Shown: in pieces, positions 5,528-7,406 of the stretch
Numbering within the stretch: position 1 is the first letter of the stretch
How the letters are laid out: each line of letters starts with the position of its first letter
Notes under the pieces: model-generated
The model's input: the letters and a program-made list of their open reading frames with translations, nothing else
What the model was told of the DNA's origin: nothing
Databases searched by the model: none
Program-made: the position numbers and the translations under genes
NCBI GenBank assembly: GCA_017510875.1
Contig: JAFWLX010000018.1
Location: 1-7,406, forward strand
Direction of reading: 5' to 3'
Origin: Atopobiaceae bacterium
Lineage (GTDB): Bacteria; Actinomycetota; Coriobacteriia; Coriobacteriales; Atopobiaceae
Length of the DNA stretch: 7,406 nucleotides

Positions 5528-6058
5528 TTAGGCAAACAGGCGGTTCTTGCGAGCGACCACATAGGCACCGCAGAGGACGGCCACAGAAGCGGCAACCACG
5601 GCAGCGGTCTGAGCGAAGTCAGCGCCGGTCTGCTTGACGGTGCTGGTGGTGCTAGCAACGGTCTTGCCATCAATCTGGACGGTAACGTCGCCGTTGGCCT
5701 GGGCCACGACGGTCATGTTGTACTTCTTGGAATACTTGTTGATCATCGCAGCGATGTCGACAACGTGAGCCTTGGCATAAGCGCGATCCTTGCCGGAGAG
5801 GTAGGACTTGATGTCGTTGATGGCGTTGCGCAGGTCGTTGCAAGCGGCAGCGTCAAGATCGATGGCGTCGTTGGACAGAGCGCTGTTGGCAACACCAAGG
5901 TACTTGTTCATGCGGCTGGCGCTCATGTACTGGCTAAACGCAGCCTGAGCCTCGTCGCGGAGCTTTGCCTCCTCAGAATTGATGGAACCTGCGAAAGCAG
6001 TGGTCACAAAGGCAAAGGACATGAACAGAGCCATCACTGTAGCAAGGAATTTCTTCAT
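5528..6058 (-). CDS. Small secreted surface protein, likely dedicated sortase substrate
   Basis: 176 residues. A signal peptide is clear: MKKF, a hydrophobic stretch to about 20, and an AFA cleavage site at 21-23. The mature part (24-140) is rich in Ala, Asp and Asn, mostly helix-forming, with a short strand-like segment near its end (TVVAQANGDVTVQIDGKTV, 116-134). The C-terminus looks like a sorting signal: VKQTGAD at 141-147, a hydrophobic helix at about 149-168 and a basic tail (RKNR at 170-173). KQTGA stands where LPXTG would be. The ribosome binding site GAGGTGAT (6065-6072) sits 6 bases before ATG. It is the first gene of the operon, directly followed by the sortase. Codons such as GCT, GTT and GGT are common here, unlike the GC-ending codons of nearby genes, which may mean high expression. 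The family is not recognised. Confidence 0.8.
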   Translation of the reverse strand: MKKFLATVMALFMSFAFVTTAFAGSINSEEAKLRDEAQAAFSQYMSASRMNKYLGVANSALSNDAIDLDAAACNDLRNAINDIKSYLSGKDRAYAKAHVVDIAAMINKYSKKYNMTVVAQANGDVTVQIDGKTVASTTSTVKQTGADFAQTAAVVAASVAVLCGAYVVARKNRLFA

Positions 6059-6104
6059 TGTGTAATCACCTCATTGGGACGTCTTGTACACAGCGACGTG
6101 AATC

Positions 6105-6133
6105 ATTGTCGGGCTTTTGGGAGCAATAGTCAA
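6105..6133 (-). promoter_or_regulatory. Promoter of the surface-protein/sortase operon
   Basis: Read on the minus strand, the -35 box TTGACT (6133-6128) and the -10 box GACAAT (6110-6105) are separated by 17 bases. The -35 matches consensus at 5 of 6 positions and the -10 at 4 of 6. Transcription should start near 6097, giving a leader of roughly 39 bases that carries the strong ribosome binding site GAGGTGAT. No further promoter is evident between the three genes. Confidence 0.6.
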
Positions 6134-6143
6134 CCAACGTTGG
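6134..6143. promoter_or_regulatory. Perfect palindrome CCAACGTTGG abutting the -35 box
   Basis: A 10-base perfect palindrome directly upstream of the surface-operon -35 box (6128-6133), with no gap. This is where an activator contacting RNA polymerase would bind. Only one copy is seen, so it may be chance. Confidence 0.3.
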
Positions 6144-6263
6144 GTTCTTTTCCATGGACGTAACCTAAACGCGACAGCAAGATGTCGAACCATCCCACCC
6201 CACCATCCACACACCTACCAGCACGTCGTGTGTTTTACGTACAGTCTGCCAATCTCGTGCTTT

Positions 6264-6341
6264 ATGGTGGAGGCGGACGGCGACGAGCTCTGCGAGAAGC
6301 TCGTGGACAACGTCATCACCGCCAAGGGGCACATCGTGTAG
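6264..6341 (+). pseudogene. 3' remnant of an unrecognised gene
   Basis: A 25-residue reading frame (MVEADGDELCEKLVDN at 1-16, then VITAKGHIV and stop TAG). All of its codons end in G or C, as expected for a real gene in such a genome and unlike the surrounding sequence. There is no ribosome binding site before the ATG, and upstream in the same frame the codons lose this bias, so the 5' part appears to have been lost near 6260. A stem-loop follows 7 bases after the stop, as at a true gene end. I cannot name the parent protein. Confidence 0.4.
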
Positions 6342-6348
6342 ACAGCTC

Positions 6349-6380
6349 CGGCGGCCATGCCCTCTTGCACATGGCTGCCG
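6349..6380 (+). terminator. Stem-loop behind the gene remnant, terminator-like
   Basis: CGGCGGCCATG (6349-6359) pairs with CATGGCTGCCG (6370-6380) over 11 positions with one G-U wobble and a 10-base loop. It begins 8 bases after the remnant's stop codon. No T run follows, so it may be a relic or a 3' stabiliser. Confidence 0.4.
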
Positions 6381-6675
6381 TTGCACTAAACCTCATCACG
6401 GCAGGGCGCCCGCCGCATGCAGGAAAGAACTCGTTACCGTAGGGCGGGAAGAAGACATTGCCGGTCGGAGAAGAGGACTCCCTGCCCCGTCAGACCAAAG
6501 CCATCGTACCGCCCACAGGATTGGGGCGACCTCTTCGCCCCTCGGGGAAAGCATGCGCCTGCTTCATCGGAGCCGCACTGCCGCTTCGTGGAACGGTGCG
6601 TCAGCATTGCGTGGGATCATGTGCAGTCAGGCATGCTGTACGCAGTATCCTGTCACTCATCCGTAGTTCCCGACC
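6381..6675. other. Gene-free stretch between two gene remnants
   Basis: Apart from the short repeat at 6501-6527 and a weak 7-base inverted repeat (GAAGAGG near 6470 with CCTCTTC near 6530), I see nothing here. Open frames on both strands lack ribosome binding sites and recognisable sequence. Confidence 0.4.
6501..6527 (+). repeat. Short dispersed repeat, copy 2
   Basis: The stretch from CCATCGTACCGCC to GGATTGGGGC is the counterpart of copy 1 at 3304-3327, with a 3-base insertion and four transition differences. Two copies within 3.2 kb in otherwise unrelated intergenic DNA suggest a genome-wide repeat family. Confidence 0.45.
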
Positions 6676-6952
6676 CTATTTCTTACTACACGCGAGCGGG
6701 ATCTCCACCGGGCAGGTGGCTCCGATGGCGCGGTAGAGCTCGTTTGCGGCTGCGGTCGGCTCGCAGGTGATGACCTTCCCCTCGTAGACCTTGCACTTCT
6801 GGTTGCGCGCGGCCGCGAGCGCCTGCGGCATCGGGGTCGACTTCGCGGGCATCCTGGACTGCAGCCGGCACAGCAGCGCCGTCGGCGAACGTGCGCCTGA
6901 GGGTCGTGACGTCCACGACATTGCCGGCGGCCACCCGCAGGTAGACGGGCAT
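6676..6952 (-). pseudogene. IS transposase remnant, truncated and frameshifted (IS4/IS1634-like)
   Basis: Two adjoining minus-strand frames carry pieces of one protein. The first, from 6952, reads MPVYLRVAAGNVVDVTTLRR, a pattern I know from DDE transposases of the IS4/IS1634 group (PVYxRxxxGNxxDVxTL, in the catalytic core). The second, ending with stop TAG at 6676-6678, reads ARNQKCKVYEGKVITCEPT and then AAANELYRAIGATCPVEIPL, which looks like a transposase C-terminus. They are joined by a frame change near 6830-6880. An in-frame stop lies just before 6952, and the N-terminal half and much of the core are missing. The element cannot be active. Codons in both pieces are GC-ending, which supports real coding ancestry. 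The family name is from motif memory. Confidence 0.5.
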
Positions 6953-7125
6953 TCTTGACTATCTCTGGATGACCCTAATCCTACTCTCCCCTCACCTGTA
7001 CCGACGGTGGAACCTTTGCGGCGAACCTGCCGGGTTGGCTTACCTTTGGTGCTACCCTTAAGGCGTTCACTGCCACGAGCGTACGCGCGAGGCCCTATGT
7101 CACACCAACCCGAAGGGAGCCCACC

Positions 7126-7406
7126 ATGAGCGGCACGTCAGGAAGGCCATTGCCGAGGATCACGTTCAACGCCCCCGTCGTGCTCAGCTTCGTCTTCATA
7201 TGCGTGGCGGTACAGGTGGCCAGTACGCTCACCGGCGGGGCCAGCACGCAGGCCTTGTTCACGTGCTATCGCGGGCCGCTCACAAGCCCGCTCACGTACG
7301 TGCGCCTTGTCACGCACGCGTTCGGGCACTCCAGCTGGGACCACCTCATCGGCAACATGAGCTACATCCTGCTGCTGGGCCCGCTGCTCGAGGAGAAGTA
7401 CGGCTC
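7126..7406 (+). CDS. Rhomboid-family intramembrane serine protease (partial, 3' end outside the window)
   Basis: The first 93 residues are present. Rhomboids cut transmembrane substrates within the membrane. A short basic N-terminal tail precedes the first membrane helix (about 16-36); a loop (about 37-70) follows, then HAFGHSSWDHLIGNM at 64-78 and the start of the second helix, ending GPLLEEKYG. H73 and N77 match the HxxxN motif of GlpG-type rhomboids (H150 and N154), and EEKYG matches the conserved segment after it. The catalytic serine (GxSG) and the later histidine would lie beyond the window. The start is set by GAAGGGAG (7112-7119), 6 bases before ATG. No clear promoter is seen in 6960-7125, but an 8-base inverted repeat (7031-7038 with 7105-7112) reaches the ribosome binding site. 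Confidence 0.8.
   Translation, partial: MSGTSGRPLPRITFNAPVVLSFVFICVAVQVASTLTGGASTQALFTCYRGPLTSPLTYVRLVTHAFGHSSWDHLIGNMSYILLLGPLLEEKYG

Noticed and set aside
1..7406. tRNA or rRNA genes
   Set aside because: I saw no T-loop GGTTCGA-type signature within a cloverleaf context and no rRNA-like sequence.

Overview
The window looks like a piece of chromosome from a high-GC, gut-type actinobacterium, most likely of the class Coriobacteriia (Collinsella or a relative). This is inferred from the GC-rich third codon positions, the strong purine-rich ribosome binding sites, the sortase locus, the STAS-kinase fusion and the many intergenic palindromes. I could not test it with a search.

Layout. (1) 1-1666: an operator-rich leader with four dyads in two shapes and a promoter, driving a two-gene operon. 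The operon encodes a DUF3990 protein, a putative ADP-ribosyltransferase-type toxin, and overlapping it by 38 bases an HTH regulator that is the likely antitoxin or autorepressor. Third codon positions here are visibly less GC-rich than further downstream. (2) 1667-1889: a spacer filled by a 107-base near-perfect hairpin. (3) 1890-3059: a single-chain fusion of a STAS domain (anti-sigma-factor-antagonist type) to an aminoglycoside-phosphotransferase-like kinase domain. (4) 3060-3928: about 870 bases without a convincing gene but dense in structure. It holds a cluster of GCGACA/TGTCGC motifs, a 124-base element with 21-base inverted ends, a 52-base-period repeat array arranged as a large palindrome, and a stem-loop behind the next operon. 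(5) 6133 down to 3929, minus strand: a compact three-gene cell-surface operon with a good promoter. The order is a small secreted protein with a sorting-signal-like C-terminus (KQTGA), a class D-like sortase, and a four-helix membrane protein with a large outside domain. (6) 6144-7125: a decayed zone with a 3' gene remnant and its hairpin, a second copy of a short repeat also found in region 4, and a frameshifted IS transposase remnant on the minus strand. (7) 7126 to the end: the start of a rhomboid-family intramembrane protease, cut by the window edge.

How the genes work together. The first two genes form one translationally coupled unit whose product probably represses its own promoter. 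The three minus-strand surface genes form another unit: the sortase probably anchors the small protein encoded just before it, and the third gene may be an accessory. The STAS-kinase and rhomboid genes appear to be independent. The most notable points are the operator architecture of the toxin-antitoxin-like operon, the dedicated sortase/substrate pair with a non-LPXTG signal, and three different long palindromic intergenic elements of unknown role.
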